Assembly: GCA_963790405.1 (NCBI GenBank)
Contig: CAWBOJ010000006.1
Span: forward strand, 1 to 64,000
From: JBGSMX01 sp963790405
GTDB lineage: Bacteria; Actinomycetota; Coriobacteriia; Anaerosomatales; JAGXFU01
Direction of reading: 5' to 3'
DNA: 64,000 bases
In this document: in pieces, positions 18,455 to 26,173 of the stretch
Layout of the letters: the number at the start of each line of letters is the position of its first letter
Numbering within the stretch: position 1 is the stretch's first letter
Notes under the pieces: generated by a model
The model's input: the letters and a program-made list of their open reading frames with translations, nothing else
Databases searched by the model: none
What the model was told of the DNA's origin: nothing
Position numbers and translations under genes: made by a program

Positions 18455-19175
18455 TCGTATGCACATGAAAGAGGTCCCGCTCGAGGACGTATTGAGAGGT
18501 TCGTTCGAGCCGATGTCCGACGATGTGCGAGATCGTGTGCGAACGCGCGTGATGACGGGGATCGACGCCGAGAGCCGGTTCGACCGCGCCCGGACGCTGT
18601 TCATGCGCTCGGCCGCGGCATTTGCCGCTACTGCGACACTCATGGCCGGCACGGGCTACGCCGCCGCCAACTCTCTGCCGGGCGATCCTTTGTACGAAGT
18701 CAAACGAGCTGCCGAGGAGATTCGCATCGTGTTCTCCTCTGATGCGCAGCAGGGTGAGACTCTCATGAGATTGACGCGCGAACGTACGCGAGAGGTGAGA
18801 CAGCTTGTCGAGTCCGACGCGGATGAGAGCGACTTGAGATCTGCCGCGAAGGGTTTCGGCGAAGCGGCCGATCGAGCCGTGCGCAGCCAACCCGATTCGG
18901 CGTCGGCCGAACAGACGGCGATGCAGATTCAGGATGCTGTAGCACAAGAGCCCGACGCGGTTCAGCAGCGTGTGGAGCAGATGGTTCCGTCATCTGCCTC
19001 GGAACCGGCGGCCGTGCAACCGAATGCTGCGCCGAGTTCCGGACCCGGACCAGCACAGCCCCAAGAGAGCCAAGTCCAGGAACCGAAGGTTGATCCAAGC
19101 GAGGCCCCGGTGCCTGATTCCCCCGGACCCGGAGAACCCGCTTCTGGCGATAGCGTACCCGGAAAGGGTCGGTAG
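18447..19175 (+). CDS. DUF5667-type membrane protein paired with the ECF sigma factor
   Basis: 242 residues. An N-terminal cytoplasmic part of about 50 residues precedes one transmembrane helix (SAAAFAATATLMAGTGYAAA) and the DUF5667 signature LPGDPLYEVKRAAEEIRI. A helical region and a Pro/Glu/Ser-rich tail (about residues 180-242) follow outside the membrane. Position and topology suggest an anti-sigma or signal-sensing role. ATG 18447 overlaps the sigma stop; a TTG at 18444 is the alternative. Confidence 0.78.
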   Translation: MSDRMHMKEVPLEDVLRGSFEPMSDDVRDRVRTRVMTGIDAESRFDRARTLFMRSAAAFAATATLMAGTGYAAANSLPGDPLYEVKRAAEEIRIVFSSDAQQGETLMRLTRERTREVRQLVESDADESDLRSAAKGFGEAADRAVRSQPDSASAEQTAMQIQDAVAQEPDAVQQRVEQMVPSSASEPAAVQPNAAPSSGPGPAQPQESQVQEPKVDPSEAPVPDSPGPGEPASGDSVPGKGR

Positions 19176-19219
19176 GCGTTACTTGTGGTGGAGGAGCGCG
19201 AGCAACCAAGGAGTGAACA

Positions 19220-19776
19220 ATGAAGCACAAGACGACACTAATCTTCGCGGCCGCTGCGTTGGCCGTTATCCTGGGCGTCGTTCCCGCGTATGCCGCTCAG
19301 AAGGCTGCGCCTGCTGAGCCGGTCGGTAGCGCCGCACAGCTGAAGACCGGGGAGTCGGTTGGCGAACAGGGTCAGGCTTCGGAGGCCGTGGCCGCTCAGC
19401 CCAGACCCAGACCCAGACCCAGACCCAGACCCAGACCAAGATGTCCGCCGGTGTGTGCGAGGAATGCGACGAACCCGTGCAGCTCAAGGAGCGCACGCGT
19501 GCGCGCGAACAAGAGCGAGTGAATGAGAACGAGAATCCCGAGGGTGCCGCATTGCGCACACGCGATGAGAATCGTGTGAGTGATGAGGCCCAGGATTCCG
19601 ATGAGCCGAGCCAGTCAGTGGACCCGACATCTTCGGTGGAGCCCACTCCCACAATCGAGCCGACCTCAACAGTCGAGCCTGAGGCTGAGGTGGCAACGGA
19701 GAACTTCGTTGAAGCCGTAACGGTGGGTCTCAAGAACTGGTTCCAGACGATGCTTGGTTACTTCGGACTCAGCTAG
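19220..19776 (+). CDS. Secreted repeat-containing protein of unknown function (one frame slip)
   Basis: About 185 residues. A signal peptide (MKHKTTLIFAAAALAVILG) is followed by a low-complexity region with a hexanucleotide repeat. A Cys pair (CEECDEP), an acidic Glu/Arg-rich stretch and a Pro-Thr-Val-Glu repeat precede a hydrophobic C-terminus (LKNWFQTMLGYFGLS). The frame slips by minus one at about 19399, at the first repeat unit; restoring one A turns a Pro-Arg run into a Thr-Gln run and joins both halves. It is probably the third member of the ECF cassette. Confidence 0.6.
19400..19435 (+). repeat. Hexanucleotide tandem repeat, six units of CCCAGA
   Basis: Six exact copies of CCCAGA lie inside the secreted-protein gene. 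Six-base units change length without changing frame, so copy number could vary among cells as Thr-Gln (or Pro-Arg) repeats. Confidence 0.95.
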
Positions 19777-19813
19777 AATGTGACGCGCAAGGCCACGCGA
19801 GAGCGGGGGCCGA

Positions 19814-20209
19814 TCACGCAGAAGGGCGCCTACGGGCGCCCTTCTTTGCTAGCCATGCGATGAGGACAGCACCCGTCAGTGCTCCTAGCGTGTCGAACCC
19901 CCAGTCCGCGACATCCGGAGTACGACCGGGTACGAACGCCTGGTGGATCTCGTCGGTGATGCCGTAGGCGGAAGCGATCATGATCGCGAAGGCGATCACG
20001 CGGGGTTCACGTTCTGCGTTCTCCAGGGCGATCCATGCCAACAGGCCGAGAACCGCATATGCCGAGAAGTGGGCGAGCGACGCGAACCGACCGGGCAGTG
20101 ACGTTCCAGTGAGCGAAGACAGGTAGAACAAGACGCCCATCCAACACGCCACGACGAGCCAGCGAATCGCCCGTGGTATACGTGCAATGAGTCTGTCTAC
20201 GAAGTCCAT
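19814..20209 (-). CDS. VanZ-like membrane protein
   Basis: 131 residues with about four transmembrane helices. The family motifs are YLSSLTGTSLPGRFASLAHF, YAVLGLLAW and GITDEIHQAFVPGR with DVADWGFDTLGALTGA. VanZ-like proteins are widespread; one confers low teicoplanin resistance, but most have no assigned role. ATG with AAAGGA upstream. Its last codons (KKGARRRPSA) lie over a hairpin that looks like the terminator of the convergent gene. Confidence 0.85.
   Translation of the reverse strand: MDFVDRLIARIPRAIRWLVVACWMGVLFYLSSLTGTSLPGRFASLAHFSAYAVLGLLAWIALENAEREPRVIAFAIMIASAYGITDEIHQAFVPGRTPDVADWGFDTLGALTGAVLIAWLAKKGARRRPSA
19822..19850. terminator. Intrinsic terminator between convergent genes, inside the VanZ-like coding sequence
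   Basis: A 9-bp perfect stem (AAGGGCGCC, loop TACG, GGCGCCCTT) followed by CTTTG on the plus strand, 46 bases after the secreted-protein gene. On the minus strand it is within the last coding codons of the VanZ-like gene. Confidence 0.65.
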
Positions 20210-20345
20210 CGGCCATCCTTTCCGCGCCGTTTTGAGGCGCAGCGCGACGAGTCTATCACGACTGCTGTGTGCCCAAGCTGGCGTCTTGACGGGAATGCCG
20301 CGTGCGTGCCACCTTTGGGCTTCGGTCTCAGAAGGGGGCTTTCGT

Positions 20346-21245
20346 GTGAAGCATCGTGCGGCGGCCACAGCTGCAATCGTCTCGGCTGCGTGCTTTGGGA
20401 CACTGGCGATACTCACGACCCTCATGTACGAAGCAGGCGCCGAGCCGCTCCAGGTCCTGGTGTGGCGGTTCGCGATGGCATCAGTGCTTCTCGGAGCCTA
20501 TGTGACGCTACGACAACCCGGTTCCCTGCGGGTCTCGCGAGTCAGCCTGCTTGGGTTTGCACGATTGTCAGTATTCGGATACGGAGCTGCTTCTCTGTGC
20601 TTCTTCTTCGCTCTGCGCTACGCCGATGCTGCGGTCGTTGCGATTCTGCTCTACACGTATCCGGCCTTGATCGTCGTGTTTGAGGGCCTGAAAGAGCGCA
20701 CCATGCCGGACTTCGCGCGCCTGGTCGCAGTGGCGCTCACGTTCCTTGGGTGCGTTTTGGTAGTCGATCCGTTCGGAGGACAGCTCAGTGTCCGGCCTGT
20801 CGGAATAGCTCTCGGCCTGGGTTCGGGAGTGGCCTACGCTTCGTTCTCGGTTCTCAGCCATCGCCTGATGGAAGGCAACGCTCGGGGCGTGATCATGACC
20901 TACCTGTTCGGCTTCACCGCGCTGCTTGCCGCAGCCGCAGCTGTGGCGTCTGGTTCCACGCTCTCGGTTGTCTCGTGGGACGTGCGGCTGTGGGTGTTGC
21001 TTGGCGTTCTCGTCATCGTGCCGACGTTTGCCGCCGTGATTCTGTACCTTCGCGCGGTGCAGGCGCTCGGTGCCTCTCAAGCGGCACTGCTGTCGACCTT
21101 CGAACCTGTGTTCACGCTCGCATTGGCGGTGACCGTGTTGGGAGATGCCCTCTCGGTATCTCAATGGGTGGGCGCGGCCTTGGTCATAGTCGGCGTGATC
21201 ATCGCCGAGAAGAGGGGCGCGACGCTGGAGCCTGCTGCTCCGTAG
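20346..21245 (+). CDS. DMT/EamA-family transporter
   Basis: 299 residues forming ten predicted transmembrane helices in two EamA repeats: FGTLAILTTLMYEAGAEPLQ, then YGAASLCFFFALRYADAA in the first half and TFAAVILYLRAVQALGAS in the second. This superfamily exports amino acids, metabolites or drugs; substrate unknown. The GTG start is chosen with AGGGGG six bases upstream; an upstream in-frame ATG would add an unlikely basic leader. Confidence 0.88.
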   Translation: MKHRAAATAAIVSAACFGTLAILTTLMYEAGAEPLQVLVWRFAMASVLLGAYVTLRQPGSLRVSRVSLLGFARLSVFGYGAASLCFFFALRYADAAVVAILLYTYPALIVVFEGLKERTMPDFARLVAVALTFLGCVLVVDPFGGQLSVRPVGIALGLGSGVAYASFSVLSHRLMEGNARGVIMTYLFGFTALLAAAAAVASGSTLSVVSWDVRLWVLLGVLVIVPTFAAVILYLRAVQALGASQAALLSTFEPVFTLALAVTVLGDALSVSQWVGAALVIVGVIIAEKRGATLEPAAP

Positions 21246-21261
21246 GTTCTGTGCGACCAAC

Positions 21262-21864
21262 TCAGTTGAGCAGGAACGCCGCGACCATCGCGTTTCGGGC
21301 GAGCCAGGTCACAGCAAGGCCGACAACTTCGAACCCGAAGCCGATTCCGACCGTGGACCAGGCATTGCGGCGCTCAACGTCGGAATGAAGCAGCATGCGA
21401 AGCGCCAGGGCAAATCCGAACATCCAGGTCACCGGTCGAAGCGGGAAGACTCCGGCAGCTATCCAAGGCAAGGCACCGGCAGCCCACGCGCGCGAGACCG
21501 ATGAAGGGCTCGCGGTGGTGCCACGGGCTGCGATCCGCATGACGAACAGTCGTGCCAGAACCCACGCAGAACCGATGAGGGCGGATGCCCCAGCCGAGAG
21601 CCACGGCTTTCCTGACGCGGTTTCCAGACAGGTCCAGACTGTGACTCCCAGGCCCAAGGCCGCGCACCCGACAATCACACATGCTGTTGGCGTCGCTGCC
21701 GCATCATCCGCTCTCCCCGTGAGTAGAGCGACTGCGACCTTGAGCGTCTGGGCGACCTTCCGCACCAGTGTTGCGAGCATGCGCTGCCACGTTCCGAGCA
21801 GTGCACGAAGGAGAGTCGACCGCTGTGTCGCCGGGGGCGTTCGGGGCTCTTCGCGTGGTACCAT
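21262..21864 (-). CDS. Membrane protein of unknown function
   Basis: About 200 residues. A basic N-terminal part (RALLGTWQRMLATLVRKV) is followed by four or five hydrophobic segments (CVIVGCAALGLGVTVW, GASALIGSAWVLARLF, WMFGFALALRMLL, GFEVVGLAVTWLARNAMVAA). I recognise no family. The start is uncertain; the ATG at 21864 gives a short cytoplasmic leader. Convergent with the transporter gene and divergent from the penicillin-binding protein gene. Confidence 0.55.
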   Translation of the reverse strand: MVPREEPRTPPATQRSTLLRALLGTWQRMLATLVRKVAQTLKVAVALLTGRADDAAATPTACVIVGCAALGLGVTVWTCLETASGKPWLSAGASALIGSAWVLARLFVMRIAARGTTASPSSVSRAWAAGALPWIAAGVFPLRPVTWMFGFALALRMLLHSDVERRNAWSTVGIGFGFEVVGLAVTWLARNAMVAAFLLN

Positions 21865-21995
21865 TGTCTGCACCAGATCGGTCCTCTTCCCAGTCGGTGT
21901 GCTGTCGAACGATTTCGATGTGTATCGGCAACCGATTCGATTGTGTGCCACGTTGTGAGTGTATCCGAGACACGCGGAGACGGTGGAGGTCGCCA

Positions 21996-23996
21996 GTGCC
22001 GCTCTCCGGCCGTATGGCCACCATACTCAAGGTCGTTGCAGGTGTCTTGGTCGTGCTCCTTGTCGTCTTTCTCGGCGGGGGAGTCTACCTTTACCGCCTG
22101 TCGCTGACGCTGCCCGATATCGGTTCGGATCCTCGCGCTGTCGAAACTGCGCAGACCTCGATCGTCTACGCCGCAGATGGCTCCGAACTCGCGCAATGGC
22201 ATGGAGAAGAGGACCGTACCGTTGTTGCCATCGAGGCGATGCCCCAGGAGCTGCGCGATGCAGTGGTGGCAGTGGAGGACGAGCGGTTCTACACGCACAA
22301 CGGCGTGGACGTGCAGGCCATCACACAGGCGCTGAGGGCGAGCGCGGGCGAAGGCGAAGCCTCCCGGGGCGGGAGCACGATCACTCAGCAGCTGGTGAAG
22401 ATTCTATTCAACGATGGAGAGCGCACCTTCACCCGCAAAGTTCGCGAGGCCTTGCTCGCCTACGAGCTGGAGGCACGCACCGACAAGGATCAGGTCCTTG
22501 AGACCTATCTGAACACCGTGTACTTCGGACACGGGGCGTACGGTGTCGAGCGCGCGGCGCGAACGTATTTCGGAGTAGGCGCGTCTGAGCTCGATCTGAC
22601 ACAGTGCGCAACGCTGGCCGGAGTCATCCGTTCACCCTCGCGGTACTCGCCAATCGATGCTCCGGATGCTGCACGTGAGCGCCGAGATCTGGTTCTGACG
22701 AAGATGCGCGAGAACGGCTACGTCGACGAGACGAAGGAGAGGGAGGCTCGCGAGGCCGAGCTTGTCATCGCCGCTCCGGCAGACGCACCCGAGAAGGCGC
22801 CGTACTTCGTCGAATACGTGAAGAAGGAGCTCATCGAACGTCTCGGTGCAGATGCAGTGTTCATGGGCGGTCTCCGCGTGCACACGACCCTCGATCCCAA
22901 GCTTCAGGCGCAAGCCGAGAGTGCTGTCGGATCAGTGCTGGGTGAAGAGTCCGATCCCGAGACCGCACTGGTAGCCGTTGCATACGACACGGGTGCGGTG
23001 GTGGCCATGGTCGGCGGAAGGGACTTCACCCGTAACCAATTCAACCTCGCGGTGCAGGGAAAGCGGCAACCGGGGTCGGCGTTCAAGCCCTTTGTCCTGG
23101 TGCGGGCGCTCGAGGAGGGCGTGCGGCCGGACCAGGTGTTCTCGGCGCAACCCTACTCGGTCAAGGTCGAGGACGGCGTCTGGAACGTTCAGAACTACGA
23201 GAACCAGTTCACCGAGTCATCTCTGACACTCAGTGCGGCGACCAACTGGTCGGTGAATTGCGTCTACGCACGGCTCATGATGCAGGTCGGTCCGGAAGAC
23301 GTTGTCGACGCAGCTCAGCGCATGGGTATCACGACGCCGCTTGAGCCGCATCCGGCCATAGCGCTCGGCGGACTCACGACCGGTGTGTCTCCGCTCGAGA
23401 TGGCGTCCGCATACGGGACGATAGCGTCGGGTGGCATGCGTGTCGCTCCCACGGGAATCGCCCGTGTGCTCGACGGGAATGACGATGTGGTCTACGAACC
23501 CGCCGACACACCCCAGCGAGCAATCTCGGAAGAGGTGGCTGTCCAGGCCTCGCTGATGCTCCACGACGTTGTCGAGAATGGCACCGGAACCAACGCTCGC
23601 ATTCCGGGCGTATGGGTGGCAGGCAAGACGGGAACGACGCAGTCGTATCGCGACGCATGGTTCGTCGGCTACGCGCAAGACCTGTCGTGCGCCGTGTGGG
23701 TCGGCTATCGTGAGGGACAGGTAGAGATGAACAATGTTCGAGGGACACAGGTGACAGGCGGCAGTTTCCCTGCGACCATATGGCGTGGGTTCATGTCTCA
23801 GGCACAATCCTATGGCGATGCACCGCTCACGCCAAACACGAACCCTGCACCTGACGGCGAGAGTCTCGCGGGTGAGTCGGAACTAGTTAGCATCTGTCCG
23901 GAGACCATGCAGCTTGCGAATGGGCGATGTCCGAATCCGGTCGAGATGTATCTCAGCCCGTCGCTCATACCGAAGACGACCTGTACCCTGCACTAG
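21996..23996 (+). CDS. Class A penicillin-binding protein (transglycosylase/transpeptidase)
   Basis: 666 residues. One transmembrane helix (VVAGVLVVLLVVFLGGGVYLY) leads to a GT51 glycosyltransferase domain with EDERFYTHNGVD, GGSTITQQLVK and NTVYFGHGAYGV. The transpeptidase domain has SAFK (active serine), SVN and KTGTT motifs. It polymerises and cross-links peptidoglycan outside the membrane. GTG 21996 is chosen because GGAGGT is six bases upstream. The short C-terminal tail contains three cysteines (ICPETMQLANGRCPN, TTCTLH). Confidence 0.94.
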   Translation: MPLSGRMATILKVVAGVLVVLLVVFLGGGVYLYRLSLTLPDIGSDPRAVETAQTSIVYAADGSELAQWHGEEDRTVVAIEAMPQELRDAVVAVEDERFYTHNGVDVQAITQALRASAGEGEASRGGSTITQQLVKILFNDGERTFTRKVREALLAYELEARTDKDQVLETYLNTVYFGHGAYGVERAARTYFGVGASELDLTQCATLAGVIRSPSRYSPIDAPDAARERRDLVLTKMRENGYVDETKEREAREAELVIAAPADAPEKAPYFVEYVKKELIERLGADAVFMGGLRVHTTLDPKLQAQAESAVGSVLGEESDPETALVAVAYDTGAVVAMVGGRDFTRNQFNLAVQGKRQPGSAFKPFVLVRALEEGVRPDQVFSAQPYSVKVEDGVWNVQNYENQFTESSLTLSAATNWSVNCVYARLMMQVGPEDVVDAAQRMGITTPLEPHPAIALGGLTTGVSPLEMASAYGTIASGGMRVAPTGIARVLDGNDDVVYEPADTPQRAISEEVAVQASLMLHDVVENGTGTNARIPGVWVAGKTGTTQSYRDAWFVGYAQDLSCAVWVGYREGQVEMNNVRGTQVTGGSFPATIWRGFMSQAQSYGDAPLTPNTNPAPDGESLAGESELVSICPETMQLANGRCPNPVEMYLSPSLIPKTTCTLH

Positions 23997-24007
23997 GAGG
24001 ACCGAGG

Positions 24008-24307
24008 GTGGATCACTACCGGACTCTGCAAATCTCACGCGACGCGGAGCCCGAGGTCGTTGAGAAGGCGTACAAGGCCTTGTGCCTCAAGTACCACCCC
24101 GATGTTGCACCGCCTGAACGCAGGGCAGATGCGACGCGTCGAATGCAGCAGATCAATGAGGCGTATCGGGTCGTGCGTGACCCCAAGGCCAGAAGATACT
24201 ACGACGCGACGCTACCCCTGGAACACTCCGGGCGCCGGGCGTGGGACGACTTCATGGACAAAGGACTCGTCGGCATGCTCCTGGACAAGGTAATGCCGAG
24301 GAACTAG
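24008..24307 (+). CDS. Short J-domain protein
   Basis: 99 residues, mainly a DnaJ-type J domain (HYRTLQISRDAEPEVVEKAY, KYHPDVAPPE with the essential HPD, INEAYRVVRDPKARRYYD) and a helical tail. It should stimulate a DnaK ATPase, probably for a dedicated client. GTG start with AGGAGG upstream, 11 bases after the PBP stop. Its stop overlaps the stop of the convergent thioredoxin-like gene by four bases. Confidence 0.88.
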   Translation: MDHYRTLQISRDAEPEVVEKAYKALCLKYHPDVAPPERRADATRRMQQINEAYRVVRDPKARRYYDATLPLEHSGRRAWDDFMDKGLVGMLLDKVMPRN

Positions 24308-24645
24308 CTCGTGGTGCGTTCGCCAAGCTTGTTCGACACAGCTCGCAGGATCGCGGGGTAGGAGACGGCTCCGTCATAGACGGGAACGCCGTCGATGACC
24401 GTGACGGGGAAGAGCAGGCCCCTCTTGTCGATCTCATCGAGGAGTTGGACGTGCGCGCTGTTCACGGATGGGTCACGAGCGTCCAGATATGCGATCTGCG
24501 CGTCTTCGCCGAACCGCTGTACCATCTCCTGGGCGATGATGGCCGTGATCTCCTCCGGAGACCATGACGGGCCTCAACCACCGCTGTAGCAGCCGGCTTC
24601 AGCCGGGACGTCGAAGACGTCTACTTGGATTGGTTTCGCTTCCAC
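24304..24645 (-). CDS. Putative selenoprotein: thioredoxin-fold protein with in-frame UGA (Sec24)
   Basis: Reading from GTG 24645 (AGGAGG just upstream) gives 113 residues if the UGA at 24576-24574 is read through. The fold looks like thioredoxin: a first strand (PIQVDVFDV), the active-site loop CYSGG-U-GPSW with Cys19 and position 24, helix (SPEEITAIIAQEMVQRFG), strand (AQIAYLDARDP), cis-Pro loop (FPVTVIDGVPVYDG) and a last helix (YPAILRAVSNKL). UGA stands where this fold normally has the second redox cysteine. The frame is otherwise open on both sides, unlike the indel breaks elsewhere in the window. A hairpin with a GGA tip follows the UGA. It lies nine bases after the ferredoxin gene, in one operon. 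Alternatives: a sequencing substitution of a TGC or TGT codon, or a true stop with translation restarting at ATG 24525. Confidence 0.65.
24541..24573 (-). promoter_or_regulatory. Candidate bacterial SECIS hairpin
   Basis: Directly after the UGA the mRNA can fold into a lower stem of six pairs (GGC-CGU with ACG-GCC, one bulged C), a three-base CAU bulge on the 5' side, an upper stem of seven pairs (GGUCUCC with GGAGAUC, one G-U) and a GGA loop. The loop begins 17 nucleotides after the UGA, within the spacing known for bacterial SECIS elements. Those elements need a short stem and a G at the loop tip. Confidence 0.55.
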
Positions 24646-24654
24646 GTTTCCTCC

Positions 24655-24906
24655 TCAGCCGATCTTGACGGCGCCGCCCGCGCATACGCGCGCGCAAACG
24701 CCACAGGAACGACACAGTTCTTCGATGACGGTATACCCGTTGGCACCGGGGTAATGCCCGCCCTCCACAGGAACGATAGCACCCGTAGGGCACACGCGCC
24801 GAGAGGGGCATCCGGGGGATCGGTCACACAAGGCATTGTCGATGTTGATGTCGGCGAGCACTCGGCACAGCTCCTTCATGCGGTGAACGGGGCCACTATC
24901 TGGCAA
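24655..24906 (-). CDS. 4Fe-4S ferredoxin-type protein
   Basis: 83 residues from TTG 24906 (AGGAGA nine bases upstream), or 74 from ATG 24879. The C-terminal cluster motif is classical (CRSCGVCARVC). The N-terminal half has LCDRSPGCPSRRVCPTGAI, a modified cysteine pattern seen in small ferredoxin-like proteins of anaerobes, so one or two 4Fe-4S clusters are possible. It is cytoplasmic and may supply electrons to the downstream thioredoxin-like selenoprotein. First gene after the operator-bearing promoter at 24929-24957. Confidence 0.8.
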   Translation of the reverse strand: MPDSGPVHRMKELCRVLADINIDNALCDRSPGCPSRRVCPTGAIVPVEGGHYPGANGYTVIEELCRSCGVCARVCAGGAVKIG

Positions 24907-24928
24907 GGGGAGAGGTCTCCTCGATGCG

Positions 24929-24957
24929 ATTATACCCATGGGGGTATACGGGCGCAA
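24929..24957 (-). promoter_or_regulatory. Sigma-70 promoter of the ferredoxin-selenoprotein operon
   Basis: On the minus strand TTGCGC (24957-24952), a 17-base spacer and a perfect TATAAT (24934-24929). The start point would lie near 24922, giving a very short leader before the TTG start at 24906. The CsoR-like palindrome covers most of the spacer and part of the -10, so a bound repressor would block polymerase. Confidence 0.7.
24931..24948. promoter_or_regulatory. CsoR/CstR-type operator palindrome
   Basis: TATACCCATGGGGGTATA is a perfect 7-4-7 inverted repeat (TATACCC, ATGG, GGGTATA). TACCC-N4-GGGTA is the form known for CsoR-family repressors, which respond to Cu(I), persulfide, formaldehyde or Ni/Co depending on the member. 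No CsoR-family gene is in this window. The divergent MCP gene starts 61 bases to the right and could share the site. Confidence 0.6.
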
Positions 24958-25008
24958 GCACACCTGCTGTTAGTATTGACAAGGTACCCATACGGACAGG
25001 GAGTTGAC

Positions 25009-26169
25009 GTGGCGAAGCTACGGCTTACTGAGTCCAATCGACGTCTGATTGCTTGGATGATTCTCGCCGGGATCGTGGTGGGGCTTGTGTTTCCATGGGC
25101 GTCATCCTTCTTCGTCGAGTTCAAGAGCACGGCGGGGTTGATCGGCTTCCTGGGATTGTGTGTCATTGCCGGAGTCATGATGGCTGCAATGTGTTTCTGG
25201 GTTGCCACCAAGACCTCTCAGCGTCAGTTCCGCGCGGTCCTCGAGGAGGTAAGCGTCGAATTCACCGGATTCGAGACCATGCGAGGTGGCTCTTCCGATC
25301 AGATGCAGCAGCAGTTAATGGGCGTGCTGACGGGTGTTGGCTCGATGCTCGATCATGCCACGCGCGTCAACTCCGACATCCGGGCGCTCACTGCAGAAGT
25401 ACTAGCCGCAACCGAAGAGCAGGCCTCAGGCGCCGCCCAGCAGGCCGCGGCAGTCACCGAGACATCCGCCACGGTTGAGGAGCTTGCGCAGACTTCGAAG
25501 CAGATAGCCGACAACTCCGGAGCGGTCGTTGGAGTGGCGGAGCGGACGTTGGCGAGTGCTGAAGAAGGAATGGAATCTCTCGATGACACGAAGGCGGGTA
25601 TCGAGGAGATTCGCCAGAGCACACAGCAATCTTCGGATCGGATCCTTGCGCTGGGGGAGCGCAGCCAGGAGATCGGCCGGGTTCTCACAATCATCGACGA
25701 CATTGCCGAGCAGACGAAGATCCTCGCCCTCAACGCCGCGATCGAAGCGGCGCGAGCTGGTGAGGCCGGCAAGGGCTTTGCGGTAGTGGCCGAGGAGATT
25801 CGCAAGCTAGCCGACTCTGTCACCGAGTCGACGCAGGAGATCGGTCGTGTCGTCAGGGAGATCCAAACATCGACATCGCAACTCATCATGTCTACGGAGC
25901 GGGCTGCGAAGAAGGTCGACGAAGGTGGACTTCTGGCACTCAGTACGGCGGATTCCCTGGACAAGATCGTGAGCCAGGTCGAAGAGACCACTGATGCCGC
26001 CAAGCAGATCTCGATTGCGACACAGCAGCAAAGGACGGCATCGGATCAAGTCGTGCTTTCTATGAAGGAAGTGGCCCAGGTCTCACAGCAGGCTGCCGAG
26101 ACGTCCAGGCAGATTGCTGCGGCAATGACCGACCTCAATGGTCTGGCCGATTCGCTGCTGAGCAGGTGA
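25009..26169 (+). CDS. Methyl-accepting chemotaxis protein, second, without a large sensor domain
   Basis: 386 residues. Two transmembrane helices (LIAWMILAGIVVGLVF, then IGFLGLCVIAGVMMAAMCFW) with only a short loop between, then a long coiled coil and the signalling tip IAEQTKILALNAAIEAARAG with FAVVAEEIRKLAD. GTG start with GGGAG five bases upstream. It is divergent from the ferredoxin-selenoprotein operon. A TTGACA at 24976 is present, but no -10 fits before the start. It may report redox or membrane state; inference only. Confidence 0.9.
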   Translation: MAKLRLTESNRRLIAWMILAGIVVGLVFPWASSFFVEFKSTAGLIGFLGLCVIAGVMMAAMCFWVATKTSQRQFRAVLEEVSVEFTGFETMRGGSSDQMQQQLMGVLTGVGSMLDHATRVNSDIRALTAEVLAATEEQASGAAQQAAAVTETSATVEELAQTSKQIADNSGAVVGVAERTLASAEEGMESLDDTKAGIEEIRQSTQQSSDRILALGERSQEIGRVLTIIDDIAEQTKILALNAAIEAARAGEAGKGFAVVAEEIRKLADSVTESTQEIGRVVREIQTSTSQLIMSTERAAKKVDEGGLLALSTADSLDKIVSQVEETTDAAKQISIATQQQRTASDQVVLSMKEVAQVSQQAAETSRQIAAAMTDLNGLADSLLSR

Positions 26170-26173
26170 TGGC

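Noticed and set aside
19400..19435. Hexanucleotide run as a CRISPR or minisatellite array
   Set aside because: Units are six bases with no spacers; it is a simple coding repeat.
24976..24981. TTGACA as the -35 of the second MCP gene
   Set aside because: A -10 at normal spacing would fall on the ribosome site and start codon, and the sequence there does not match.
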